Below are positions 1-7,049 of a stretch of 12,748 nt of DNA, in pieces. Source of the DNA: Candidatus Scatousia excrementipullorum (lineage in GTDB: Bacteria > Cyanobacteriota > Vampirovibrionia > Gastranaerophilales > Gastranaerophilaceae); NCBI GenBank assembly GCA_017694215.1, contig JADIND010000093.1:1-12748 (forward strand), given 5' to 3'. The notes beneath the pieces are model-generated. The model ran no database searches. It worked only from the letters and a program-made list of their open reading frames with translations, and was not told where the DNA came from. A program made the translations under genes and the position numbers. Position 1 is the first letter of the stretch. Every line of letters begins with the position of its first letter.

Positions 1-529
1 TTTTTGCAAATTCCGGCAAGAGCGTTTCTTCTGTTATCCCTTCACATATCAAAACCGCTGATACAGGAAAACGTAGTGCGTGAGTTTCTCTCATTGAGGT
101 AACATCGGCATTTTCAGTAAGTGAATTAAGCCATTGCAGATTTTTTACAGCAGAATATCTGGTTAGTTCTGTAATTCCGTCAAAATTTATATTATTTTCA
201 AGAAATTTTTGTGTATTTTCATCAAGTTTAAAAATATAATTTTCGTATTCTTTAATTTTTTTATTTATTTTGTTTGTGCCTGCTGTTTTTATTCCGAGAT
301 TTTTTAGTGACGAATTAATGATATATTCTGCAATTTCGGTAATTTCAGAATAATCAAGATTTTCGATATCAGATTTTTTGTATTTTGGTAAGATAAGATT
401 GTTTACAATAATATCCGAAAAAACTCTTAAATATTTTGTTTCTGTAAATTTGAAACGTGTTAATCTGTCAACTGAAATGATAAGTTGTTCTTTGGTCAGC
501 GGTTTAATTTTTATAGAATTTTGTAACAT
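1..529 (-). CDS. Partial gene: N-terminal 176 codons of a TOPRIM-domain protein (OLD-like nuclease candidate)
   Basis: An open frame on the minus strand starts with ATG at 529 and runs off the left edge, so the C-terminus is missing. A stop two codons upstream makes this the only plausible ATG. An AAAGGA lies rather far upstream (15 bases). About 155 residues of charged, probably helical sequence (no P-loop seen) lead into 'VLICEGITEETLLPEFAK' at about 159-176. This matches the first strand and catalytic Glu of TOPRIM domains in OLD-family and related nucleases (consensus VEGxTEExLLPxxA), with E163 as the likely metal-binding Glu. The later DxD part of TOPRIM would lie outside the window. OLD proteins normally carry an ABC ATPase before TOPRIM; none is seen here, so this would be a stand-alone or differently fused TOPRIM. 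The call rests on one short motif. Confidence 0.55.
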   Translation of the reverse strand, partial: MLQNSIKIKPLTKEQLIISVDRLTRFKFTETKYLRVFSDIIVNNLILPKYKKSDIENLDYSEITEIAEYIINSSLKNLGIKTAGTNKINKKIKEYENYIFKLDENTQKFLENNINFDGITELTRYSAVKNLQWLNSLTENADVTSMRETHALRFPVSAVLICEGITEETLLPEFAK

Positions 530-538
530 TGTTTACAA
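521..538. repeat. Inverted repeat TTGTAA-N6-TTACAA over the start of the TOPRIM gene
   Basis: Six-base arms at 521-526 and 533-538 flank the ATG (529-527) of the minus-strand partial gene. The overlapping ten-mer TTGTTTACAA (529-538) occurs again at 399-408 inside the same gene. Its position over the start codon would suit an operator or a small RNA hairpin. In AT-rich DNA such short repeats arise by chance, so the support is weak. Confidence 0.25.
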
Positions 539-581
539 ATTTTATCCTTTACTAGCAATTTTTTTAATGTTTTGTTTTTAA

Positions 582-604
582 TATAAATAACAGTAGTAGT
601 GGAG
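582..604 (+). promoter_or_regulatory. Possible -10 box and ribosome binding site of the peptidase-nucleotidase operon
   Basis: TATAAAT at 582-588 is a reasonable -10 box; no good -35 is visible 16-18 bases upstream, only a T-run. GGAG at 601-604 stands eight bases before the GTG at 613 and is what decides that non-ATG start. The next in-frame ATG (codon 19) has no Shine-Dalgarno sequence. Confidence 0.4.
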
Positions 605-612
605 TTAATATC

Positions 613-2043
613 GTGTATTCAATCAGACCTGATTATCGACAATATAATTATACCACAACCGCTAGTATGAAAGCAGGTAAAGTTGACGATAAACAAAATA
701 GTTCGGTGCAGGTAAATTATGCATATGCGACAAATACAATAAAAGATGTCCCTTTTAATCCGACTTTTGCTGCTTCTTCGTTAAGAACAAGGTTAAACTC
801 AAATGACGAGAAGGATAAATATAACAAGATTTCTAAAATGGTTGACAAGCAGACAAGAAAACAGCTTGATTCTTTATTGAAAAAGGGAATTTTATTAAAT
901 AACGATTCAAATGATAAATCATCTGTGCTGGATAATCTCTATAAAATCGCTACTGTACAGAGGGCTGAAGGACTTAATAATGTTGTTATGCTTAAAGAAA
1001 CAATAGCAATTCTCAACAACAATTATCTTATAAGGCAGGAATTCGGCGATATTCCGAAAAATTTTGAAGCAGAGGTTACAACGGCTTATAACAATACACC
1101 AAAAAGACCGGTTCAGGTACCATTTGGAGCGGCACAGAAAGCAAATATTCCCGATGCTGTTAATGTAGAGCATTCAGGTACATGTGTGGCAGCCAGCGAA
1201 GAATTTAATCTGGCACAAAAAATGCCTGCAGAATTTACTAGGTTTGTTGAAGGTTTGAGTTCTCCGGCAATGTCTGTTGAAAAGACTATTAAACTTTCAA
1301 ATCTTGCCGATAGCACGCTTGATGCTGTTTGGCTTTTAAATGCGTTTGAAATTCCTTATGAAATGAAAGATTTTAATACTGCGAAATTGACCTTTGCCCC
1401 TGATAAGAATGCAATTATTAGAGCAAAAATTCAATCGGTTGATAAAGATGCAGATGAACGTTCTTGTGTTGATGTTCTTATGCAGTCAACTTTGATGCAG
1501 GTTGGTTCTCAACAATCTTATGATACATTGACGGATACACGTCACGGAAAGTTTAATCAGAACGATAAAGGGCTGATTGAATTTGAAAAAACATTTACTG
1601 AATCTGTTCTTGAAGATAAAAATAAAATTTCTGTAACTTATCAGACTGTCGATGAAAATGCAAAGCTTATAGGTTACGAAACTGATATGGCAACGACCAA
1701 ACGTCATATAGTTGAGGCTCTGGACAGGGGTGAAAATGTAATTGTCGGCTATACTCAGGTTGACTCCAACAATGTAATTATAAACGGTCATGAAATAACG
1801 ATTGTCGGTTATAAAACAAATAATAACGGAAAACTTACATTTATTTGTAACGATACTGATGACGGAGTTTCAAAACCTATAGAGTACAGCGAAGATTATT
1901 TGCTTCCGAAAATTCATCACGCAGCACTTCCTCACGACATTGTGGAAAATGATGTCAAACTCGTAGAAAACTGGGTAGAAGGAATAAAACGCTATAATGA
2001 ATTGAAAAAGCAGCAAAAGGAAACATTAACGAAAGCAGCATAA
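613..2043 (+). CDS. Papain-fold (C39-like) cysteine peptidase candidate, no Sec signal
   Basis: This 476-residue protein starts at GTG. I do not recognise a named family, but the landmarks of a papain-like cysteine peptidase are visible in order: HSGTCVAAS with C191 as nucleophile, NGHEITIVGY with H393 as the base, then FICNDTDDG with N413/D414 as the third catalytic residue, which resembles the GHxxxVxGY...NDP pattern of C39-like peptidases. The 200 residues between Cys and His are more than in a minimal C39 domain, and no Gln is at the usual oxyanion-hole position before the Cys. Residues 1-55 are rich in Tyr, Asn, Thr and Ser with no hydrophobic core, so no Sec signal peptide is seen. Residues 65-150 look helical. 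The C-terminus is a Lys/Glu/Gln-rich helix. It is followed after 15 bases by the nucleotidase gene, evidently in one operon. A non-proteolytic papain-fold protein (transglutaminase-like or inactive) remains possible. Confidence 0.6.
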   Translation: MYSIRPDYRQYNYTTTASMKAGKVDDKQNSSVQVNYAYATNTIKDVPFNPTFAASSLRTRLNSNDEKDKYNKISKMVDKQTRKQLDSLLKKGILLNNDSNDKSSVLDNLYKIATVQRAEGLNNVVMLKETIAILNNNYLIRQEFGDIPKNFEAEVTTAYNNTPKRPVQVPFGAAQKANIPDAVNVEHSGTCVAASEEFNLAQKMPAEFTRFVEGLSSPAMSVEKTIKLSNLADSTLDAVWLLNAFEIPYEMKDFNTAKLTFAPDKNAIIRAKIQSVDKDADERSCVDVLMQSTLMQVGSQQSYDTLTDTRHGKFNQNDKGLIEFEKTFTESVLEDKNKISVTYQTVDENAKLIGYETDMATTKRHIVEALDRGENVIVGYTQVDSNNVIINGHEITIVGYKTNNNGKLTFICNDTDDGVSKPIEYSEDYLLPKIHHAALPHDIVENDVKLVENWVEGIKRYNELKKQQKETLTKAA

Positions 2044-2058
2044 TAAAGGAAAATAAAA

Positions 2059-3678
2059 ATGATAAACGGCATAAATTCATATTCAAATACAAATTTACAA
2101 AAGATGTACGCGAGTAGAATGAATTCGCCGGCTAATAATAAGCAGGAAACCAATAATTTTCAACGAGTATCAGCTTCTGAAGTTACTCAGGGAAAGCCTG
2201 TAAAAGCAAGTATATTTTATATGAACGATTTGCACGGTCAAAATATCAGAATGGAACGTCTGTTTAGTGCAATTAAACAGTTTGACTCGCAAACTCCCCC
2301 TGATGCTGATAAAATGAAATTTGCTTCCGGAGATATCATGTTAGGCGAAGATGAAAAACATGTAAAAGTTGCCGATACCTTTTTAAATTTGGCGGGCGTA
2401 ATGGCTTCTGTAATCGGAAATCATGAATGTGATATGCCGACAGCTCAATTTGCAAATCTCATAAGTGATAAAAAATATAAATTGCTAGGTTTGAATATGA
2501 ATCCCTCAGCAAATAACCCTATTAAAAAATATATCGAGAAATCTTATGTTCAGGAAATTAACGGTAACAAGTACGGAATTATAGGGCTTGTGCCGCCTGA
2601 TTTGACTGATTTTGTAAAACTTCAGGAACATTTACCGGATTTGCATATAGAAAAAGATTTTAATAAAACAATAAATGAAGTTCAGGCTGAAGTTGATAAA
2701 TTTAAAAAAGATGGCATTAATAAAATAATTGTTTTATCACACTCCGGCTACAGGCAGGATGTCAAGCTTGCTCAAAGAGTAAAAGGAATTGATATTATTT
2801 TAGGTGCACACACTCATAATTTACTTGAAGGCATTGAAAAGGATAAAAATTTATTCTATTCTCCAAGTGATGAACCTGTTATTATCACTCAGGCCGGACG
2901 TGACGGAAAAAATTTCGGTGTCTTAAACGTTGAATTTGATAATAATGGTGTTATTACAAAAGTCCAAAATAATCTTGGAAAAACAGACCTTTATAGCCGA
3001 AATCTGATTGCAAGGAAACAATTTGAAAATATTTTAGGCAATCCGGAAGTTGTCGGTTCACTCGGAAATGTCGAAAAAGTTCCGGATGATATATATGCAC
3101 ATGAAAATCCGCATTGTGACTTTATTATGGATGCTATGCGAAAAGAACTGGGGACAGATATTGCAATGATGAATTCCGGTAATATTCGCGGACAATTTGA
3201 AACCGGCAGAGTTGATACAAGAGATTTGGCAATAATTTCACCATTTGCCAACAAGGTTGTGGTGGTTAAAGTTTCAGAGGATGAAATTGTAAATGCAATT
3301 AAAAAACGTTCTAAAACCACAATGCAGTCACGTTCGCATCGTCCGGGGCTTGTTCAGGTTTCCGGTCTTAAATATAAAATAAATAACAACGGAGATTTAC
3401 TTTCTCTGTCATTTGTTGACAAGCATAATAAAGAAATCCCTATTGATGTTAACAACCCTAGTAAAGATAAGTTATACACTCTTGCTACGGATGATTTTTG
3501 TATGCTGAGTGAAGAAGGCGGATTAGGTATTTCTCATAGATATCCAAGTGCTTTGAAAATATTTGATCATGACAAGGATATTGTTGTTGCCCAGCATATC
3601 AAAAATAATAAGGAACCGCTTGACGTAAAATCAGACGGAAGAATTATTGTAGTTGATGAGAATGGCAAAGAAATTTAA
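2059..3678 (+). CDS. UshA/YfkN-type metallophosphatase, probable 5'-nucleotidase, with a polar non-Sec leader
   Basis: The 539-residue protein starts at ATG with AAAGGA eight bases upstream. The calcineurin-like metal-binding motifs are all present: NDLHG (D57, H59), SGD (D92), GNHE (N121, H122), SHSG (H228) and GAHTHN (H251, H253). The C-terminal 5'-nucleotidase domain follows, with NSGNIRG (372-378), SPFANKVVVVKV and a TDDFCMLSEEGGLG segment that fits the substrate-binding loop. The family hydrolyses nucleoside 5'-phosphates, UDP-sugars or cyclic nucleotides, usually in the periplasm or outside the cell. Substrate cannot be told from sequence. Family variations are NSGN for the usual NSGG and GNHEC for GNHEF. 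The first about 48 residues are Asn/Ser/Gln-rich (MINGINSYSNTNLQKMYASR...) and lack the hydrophobic stretch of a signal peptide, which is odd for this family. It ends 12 bases from the convergent sigma-factor gene. Confidence 0.85.
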   Translation: MINGINSYSNTNLQKMYASRMNSPANNKQETNNFQRVSASEVTQGKPVKASIFYMNDLHGQNIRMERLFSAIKQFDSQTPPDADKMKFASGDIMLGEDEKHVKVADTFLNLAGVMASVIGNHECDMPTAQFANLISDKKYKLLGLNMNPSANNPIKKYIEKSYVQEINGNKYGIIGLVPPDLTDFVKLQEHLPDLHIEKDFNKTINEVQAEVDKFKKDGINKIIVLSHSGYRQDVKLAQRVKGIDIILGAHTHNLLEGIEKDKNLFYSPSDEPVIITQAGRDGKNFGVLNVEFDNNGVITKVQNNLGKTDLYSRNLIARKQFENILGNPEVVGSLGNVEKVPDDIYAHENPHCDFIMDAMRKELGTDIAMMNSGNIRGQFETGRVDTRDLAIISPFANKVVVVKVSEDEIVNAIKKRSKTTMQSRSHRPGLVQVSGLKYKINNNGDLLSLSFVDKHNKEIPIDVNNPSKDKLYTLATDDFCMLSEEGGLGISHRYPSALKIFDHDKDIVVAQHIKNNKEPLDVKSDGRIIVVDENGKEI

Positions 3679-3690
3679 AATATAGCAGCT

Positions 3691-4356
3691 TTAATATCCG
3701 TACTGCTCTTTTTGGTTTAGGTATTCTTTTATCGTATTCAGGGCAGCTTGTACAATACGAGTTACTCTTGATGATGATAGCCCAACCTGTCTTGCAATAT
3801 CTTTTACCTGCATGTTTCTGTAAAAGCGGTATTCAACAACAGTTCTGTCTTTTGGCGGAAGTTTAGAAATAGCTTCTCTTATCATTCTGCCCATTTCCGA
3901 AATTTCTGCATTTTCATCCGGTGTCGCATGTTTATCTTTCAAAAAGTCAAACGGAGAATCGTTGTCACTCGCAGCATCAGCAAGCCCGTCTATTGATAAA
4001 ACGGTTTCGTAAATAGCTTCCCGGACTTTTGATTTTTGTGTTGCTTCATCATCTTCAGCTACAACGTCCTCATCTTCATCCGTTTTATGTTTGAGTGAGT
4101 ACCATTTATATCTTATTCTAAGTTCATTTCTAATAGCCCATCGGACTGCAGTTGCGATATATGCAGAATTGTATCGAGCCAGTTGTTCCATTGATTTATT
4201 CTTAATCAAAGCCTGTATTGCAATAATGCCTATGGACAAAAGTTCCTCATATTCCACCATATGAGCGGGAATCCTTCGATATTCCACCCTTGCAACCTTC
4301 TGTACCAAATCAATATATTCTTTAAGTTTGTTTGAATTGTTCTGCATAATAACCAT
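3691..4356 (-). CDS. fliA: Sigma-28 (FliA)-type RNA polymerase sigma factor
   Basis: This 221-residue protein has region 2 at about 20-87 (VEYEELLSIGIIAIQALI, then YNSAYIATAVRWAIRNELR, matching the FliA pattern YAxxxIRxAIxxxLR). Region 4 is at about 160-213 (SKLPPKDRTVVEYRFYRNMQ, then VKDIARQVGLSSSRVTRIVQ, a clear helix-turn-helix). It would direct RNA polymerase to a dedicated promoter set, in FliA's case late flagellar or motility genes. Region 3 is weak, and residues 92-105 form a strongly acidic insert (DEDEDVVAEDDE) not expected in FliA. The gene is last in the metF-deoC-flhB run, 11 bases after flhB. No strong Shine-Dalgarno sequence precedes ATG 4356 or the alternative ATG three codons later, so translation may be coupled to flhB. 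The family is sure; the exact regulon, and so the symbol, is inferred. SigF/WhiG-like roles are alternatives. Confidence 0.8.
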   Translation of the reverse strand: MVIMQNNSNKLKEYIDLVQKVARVEYRRIPAHMVEYEELLSIGIIAIQALIKNKSMEQLARYNSAYIATAVRWAIRNELRIRYKWYSLKHKTDEDEDVVAEDDEATQKSKVREAIYETVLSIDGLADAASDNDSPFDFLKDKHATPDENAEISEMGRMIREAISKLPPKDRTVVEYRFYRNMQVKDIARQVGLSSSRVTRIVQAALNTIKEYLNQKEQYGY

Positions 4357-4367
4357 GATTATATATT

Positions 4368-5459
4368 TTATTTTCCAGGCTCTGGTTTTATTCTACCTTG
4401 ATTTCTATTATTTTTCAAGTTGTAAACAAAAAGTAAGATTTCTGCGACGGCTTTGTACAGTTCCGGTGGTATCTGCTGGTTGAGATCAACCATTTTAAAC
4501 AAAGCTCTTGCTACAGGAGGATTTTCAATTACAGGAACCCCGTGTTCTCTTGCTATATTTATAATTTTTTTCGCAATAAGTTCAGTACCTTTCGCGATTA
4601 ATGTCGGAGATTCCATTTCTTCCGCCTTGTATTTTAGAGCACATGCCACATGCACAGGGTTTGTGACTACAAAATCCGCATCCGGTACGGCATCCATCAT
4701 GCCCTGCTGTAACATTTGCATACGACGCTGACGCAGGGCCGCTTTAACATTTGGGTCGCCTTCTGTGTTTTTGTATTCATCTTTAATTTCTTTAAAGGAC
4801 ATTTTCTGGTCTTTTAAAAACTTCCATTTTGTGACACCGTAGTCTGCAGCGGAAATTATCAAAAAGGCAATGCAGGCTTTAAAGATAAATTCCGTTATAA
4901 GTTCGCCGAATTCAACCATTACGGAAAAATTGTTATCTATGGCCGCCAGCATTAATATATGTTCAATATGTGACATGTAAACCGACCAGCCTATGTAGCC
5001 CAGAATTACAACTTTTAAAATGTTTTTAAACAGTTCAAAAAGTGTTTTTATGGACATTATATTCTTGAAATACTTTGTCGGATTAAGTTTGTCCAGTTTT
5101 GGCATTAGCGGGGCTATGGCTACGAGCGGCCCTACCTGAATAAAGTCTGCAAGGATTGCGACAAGCCAGGCAAGAAAAAGTATCGGTGCAATGATTAGTG
5201 CCGCAGTTTTAACTGTTACAGTGAAAATGTATGTCATCCCGATTTTATCAAGATGTGCATTTGGTATCTGCTCGTATAAAAGCTTAAAAAGTTGGGCTAT
5301 CTGTCCCCATATGAAAGGTGCAAGCGAAAATATTGCAACGAACAAAATAAGCAAAGATACAGCTGTTGAAAAATCTTTCGATTTTACAACCTGACCTTCT
5401 TTTCTTGCCTGCTCGAGTTTTCTCGGGGTGGCATCATATTGTTTGTCCTCATCACCCAT
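4368..5459 (-). CDS. flhB: Flagellar/type III export switch protein FlhB (SctU family)
   Basis: This 363-residue membrane protein is the export-gate component that binds FlhA and switches substrate class after self-cleavage. The N-terminus has the family signature DATPRKLEQARKEGQVVKSK (9-28). Hydrophobic segments at about 33-52, 80-105, 145-170 and 188-206 fit four membrane helices. The cytoplasmic linker EGDPNVKAALRQRRMQ (233-248) leads to the autocleavage site, here N267-P268-V269-H270 instead of the usual NPTH. The C-terminal domain is conserved (IPVIENPPVARAL-like segment at 308-320, then a PPELYKAVAEILLFVY helix). AGGA seven bases before the ATG supports the start. It follows deoC after 31 bases and precedes the sigma factor by 11. 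No flhA, fliR or other export genes are in the window, so flagellar versus non-flagellar type III use cannot be settled here. Confidence 0.93.
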   Translation of the reverse strand: MGDEDKQYDATPRKLEQARKEGQVVKSKDFSTAVSLLILFVAIFSLAPFIWGQIAQLFKLLYEQIPNAHLDKIGMTYIFTVTVKTAALIIAPILFLAWLVAILADFIQVGPLVAIAPLMPKLDKLNPTKYFKNIMSIKTLFELFKNILKVVILGYIGWSVYMSHIEHILMLAAIDNNFSVMVEFGELITEFIFKACIAFLIISAADYGVTKWKFLKDQKMSFKEIKDEYKNTEGDPNVKAALRQRRMQMLQQGMMDAVPDADFVVTNPVHVACALKYKAEEMESPTLIAKGTELIAKKIINIAREHGVPVIENPPVARALFKMVDLNQQIPPELYKAVAEILLFVYNLKNNRNQGRIKPEPGK

Positions 5460-5490
5460 TTAATAATCCTTTTTAATAATATTATAATGA

Positions 5491-6141
5491 TTAGGAAACG
5501 ATTTTCACACCGGAGGAAGTTCCCAGACGTTCGGCACCGGCTTCTAGCATTCTTATTGCAGCTTCTTTATCTCTTATTCCGCCGGAAGCTTTGACTTTTA
5601 GCCCGTATGGTGAAACTGTTTCATACATAAGTTTAACATCTTCCTCTTTTGCTCCGACTCCGTTTTTTACAAATCCGGTTGATGTTTTAACGAAATCAGC
5701 CTTTGCTTCAATGCAGATTTCGCAGGCTTTTTTTATTTCGTCTTTTGTAAGCAAATCTGTTTCAAGAATAACTTTTAAAGGGGCATCTTTTGCGGCAATT
5801 TTAACAGCTTTGATGTCTTCTCTTACATAATCATAATCTTTATTTTTTAATGCTGTTACATTAATTACCATATCAACTTCATCCGCACCGTCCGCAACAG
5901 CACAGGAAGTTTCAAAAGCTTTTACTTCGGTTTTGTTTGCACCGAGAGGAAAACCAATAACTGTAACAACTTTGATGCCGGAGTCTCTAAGTTCTTGCTT
6001 TGCCATTTTTATGTAGGCAGGATTAATACAGACCCCGAGAAAATTATGTTCTTTTGCTTCTTTAAATAGTTTTTCGAAATCTTCTTTTGTCGCATCCTGT
6101 TTCAATAGTGTATGTTCAATATGTTTGTTTAGATTTTCCAT
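5491..6141 (-). CDS. deoC: Deoxyribose-phosphate aldolase
   Basis: DeoC reversibly cleaves 2-deoxy-D-ribose 5-phosphate to glyceraldehyde 3-phosphate and acetaldehyde in cytoplasmic deoxynucleoside salvage. The 216-residue length is normal for the shorter bacterial type. The Schiff-base lysine is K152 in ADFVKTSTGF, the proton-relay pair is D90 (ADEVDMVIN) and K184 (VKASGGIRD), and the phosphate-binding end of the TIM barrel is GAERLGTSSG (202-211). All key residues are present. AGAAGG six bases before the ATG gives a good start. It lies 15 bases after metF and 31 before flhB, apparently in the same transcript. No other deo genes (deoA, deoB, deoD) are beside it. The nucleotidase at 2059-3678 could supply nucleosides to the same salvage route, but that is only an inference. 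Confidence 0.96.
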   Translation of the reverse strand: MENLNKHIEHTLLKQDATKEDFEKLFKEAKEHNFLGVCINPAYIKMAKQELRDSGIKVVTVIGFPLGANKTEVKAFETSCAVADGADEVDMVINVTALKNKDYDYVREDIKAVKIAAKDAPLKVILETDLLTKDEIKKACEICIEAKADFVKTSTGFVKNGVGAKEEDVKLMYETVSPYGLKVKASGGIRDKEAAIRMLEAGAERLGTSSGVKIVS

Positions 6142-6156
6142 AAAAAGCCTTCTTTC

Positions 6157-7011
6157 TTATAAAATGTTGTCCAGAATTTTTGATGTTGAATATGCCTTAT
6201 TAAGTGTGTAGAAATGCAATCCAGCCACATTATTTTTTAAAAGTTCGCGGCATTGCCTGCTTACATATTCAATGCCAAAATTTTTCAAATCATCCGGTGA
6301 ATCTTTAAATTTTTCAAGATTATTTTTAATTTCTTCAGGAATACTGATTTTTGCCATAGAAGTAATTCTTGTCATTTGTTTAATGCTTAATATCGGCATA
6401 ATTCCTGCAATTACCGGAAGTTCAATTCCCGATTTTCGAACTCGCTCAACGTAACTGAAAAACTTATTGTTATCATAAAAAAGCTGTGTAAATATCGCAT
6501 CGGCTCCTGCATCAACCTTCTTTTTAAGATTTTCTATGTCTGTATTTATATCTGGTGCGTCTATGTGTCCTTCCGGATAGCCTGCAACCCCGATTGATAA
6601 ATTTGTTTTTGCTTGTATAAAACTTACAAGTTCGTTTGCGTAAAGAAAGTCTTTTTTATAAACTGATTTATCTTCGGGAATATCGCCTCTCAGGGCAAGA
6701 ATATTTTCAATATTAAGGTTTTCTATTTCTTTAATGTGTGTTTCAACTTCATTGCGTGTGCTTCTTACACAGGTAAAATGTGGCATTATGTTAAAACTTT
6801 TACTCAAAAGTTCTACAAGTTTGAATGAATTGTTGCTGCTGCCGCCTGCACCGTAGGTGAGCGATACAAGAGAGGGGTTATATTTTTTTAAGGTTTCCAG
6901 TTCCTCAAATAAATCAACATATCCTTCTTCTCCGTTTTTGGGCGGAAAAACCTCAAATGAAATGATACTTTTGCCGTCTTTTCCTTTGCCGTAAATCTCT
7001 TTTAATTTCAT
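6157..7011 (-). CDS. metF: 5,10-methylenetetrahydrofolate reductase
   Basis: MetF reduces methylene-THF to 5-methyl-THF, the methyl donor for methionine synthesis, using FAD. The 284-residue protein has the family's landmarks: SFEVFPPK (18-25, with catalytic E20), SLTYGAGGS (50-58), ALRGD (106-110), GYPEGH (144-149), DAGADAIFTQLFYD (167-180, with substrate-binding Q176) and GLHFYTLNK (264-272). The N-terminus starts about 17 residues before SFE, as in relatives, which supports ATG 7011 even though no Shine-Dalgarno sequence is present. A perfect TATAAT lies six bases before the ATG, suggesting a leaderless message. It is the first gene of the metF-deoC-flhB-sigma run and diverges from sulP. 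No methionine riboswitch can fit in the 44-base gap. Confidence 0.96.
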   Translation of the reverse strand: MKLKEIYGKGKDGKSIISFEVFPPKNGEEGYVDLFEELETLKKYNPSLVSLTYGAGGSSNNSFKLVELLSKSFNIMPHFTCVRSTRNEVETHIKEIENLNIENILALRGDIPEDKSVYKKDFLYANELVSFIQAKTNLSIGVAGYPEGHIDAPDINTDIENLKKKVDAGADAIFTQLFYDNNKFFSYVERVRKSGIELPVIAGIMPILSIKQMTRITSMAKISIPEEIKNNLEKFKDSPDDLKNFGIEYVSRQCRELLKNNVAGLHFYTLNKAYSTSKILDNIL

Positions 7012-7017
7012 ATTTGA

Positions 7018-7046
7018 ATTATATCATAAAGAATCTTTTATGTTAG
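7018..7046 (-). promoter_or_regulatory. metF promoter placing the transcription start at the start codon
   Basis: Read on the minus strand, CTAACA (7046-7041, four of six to TTGACA), a 17-base spacer and a perfect TATAAT (7023-7018) precede the metF ATG by only six bases. A start site about seven bases past the -10 would fall on the A of the ATG, giving a leaderless message for metF and the genes behind it. Confidence 0.6.
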
Positions 7047-7049
7047 AAT
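7041..7049 (+). promoter_or_regulatory. sulP extended -10 promoter, also nearly leaderless
   Basis: TGT-TAGAAT (7041-7049) is an extended -10 element (TGn before the hexamer, five of six to TATAAT). It ends six bases before the sulP ATG at 7056. No good -35 is visible, as is usual for extended -10 promoters, and no Shine-Dalgarno sequence is present. It overlaps the -35 of the opposing metF promoter, so the two polymerases may exclude each other. Confidence 0.5.

Noticed and set aside
378..581. Plus-strand 67-codon frame ending in a hydrophobic run
   Set aside because: It overlaps the TOPRIM-like partial gene on the other strand and has no ribosome binding site; the hydrophobic end comes from the T-rich intergenic sequence.
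3684..3713. Hairpin AGCAG...CTGCT followed by a T-run as a terminator for the nucleotidase operon
   Set aside because: The stem is only five pairs with a 14-base loop, and it lies within the end of the sigma-factor gene; too weak to call.
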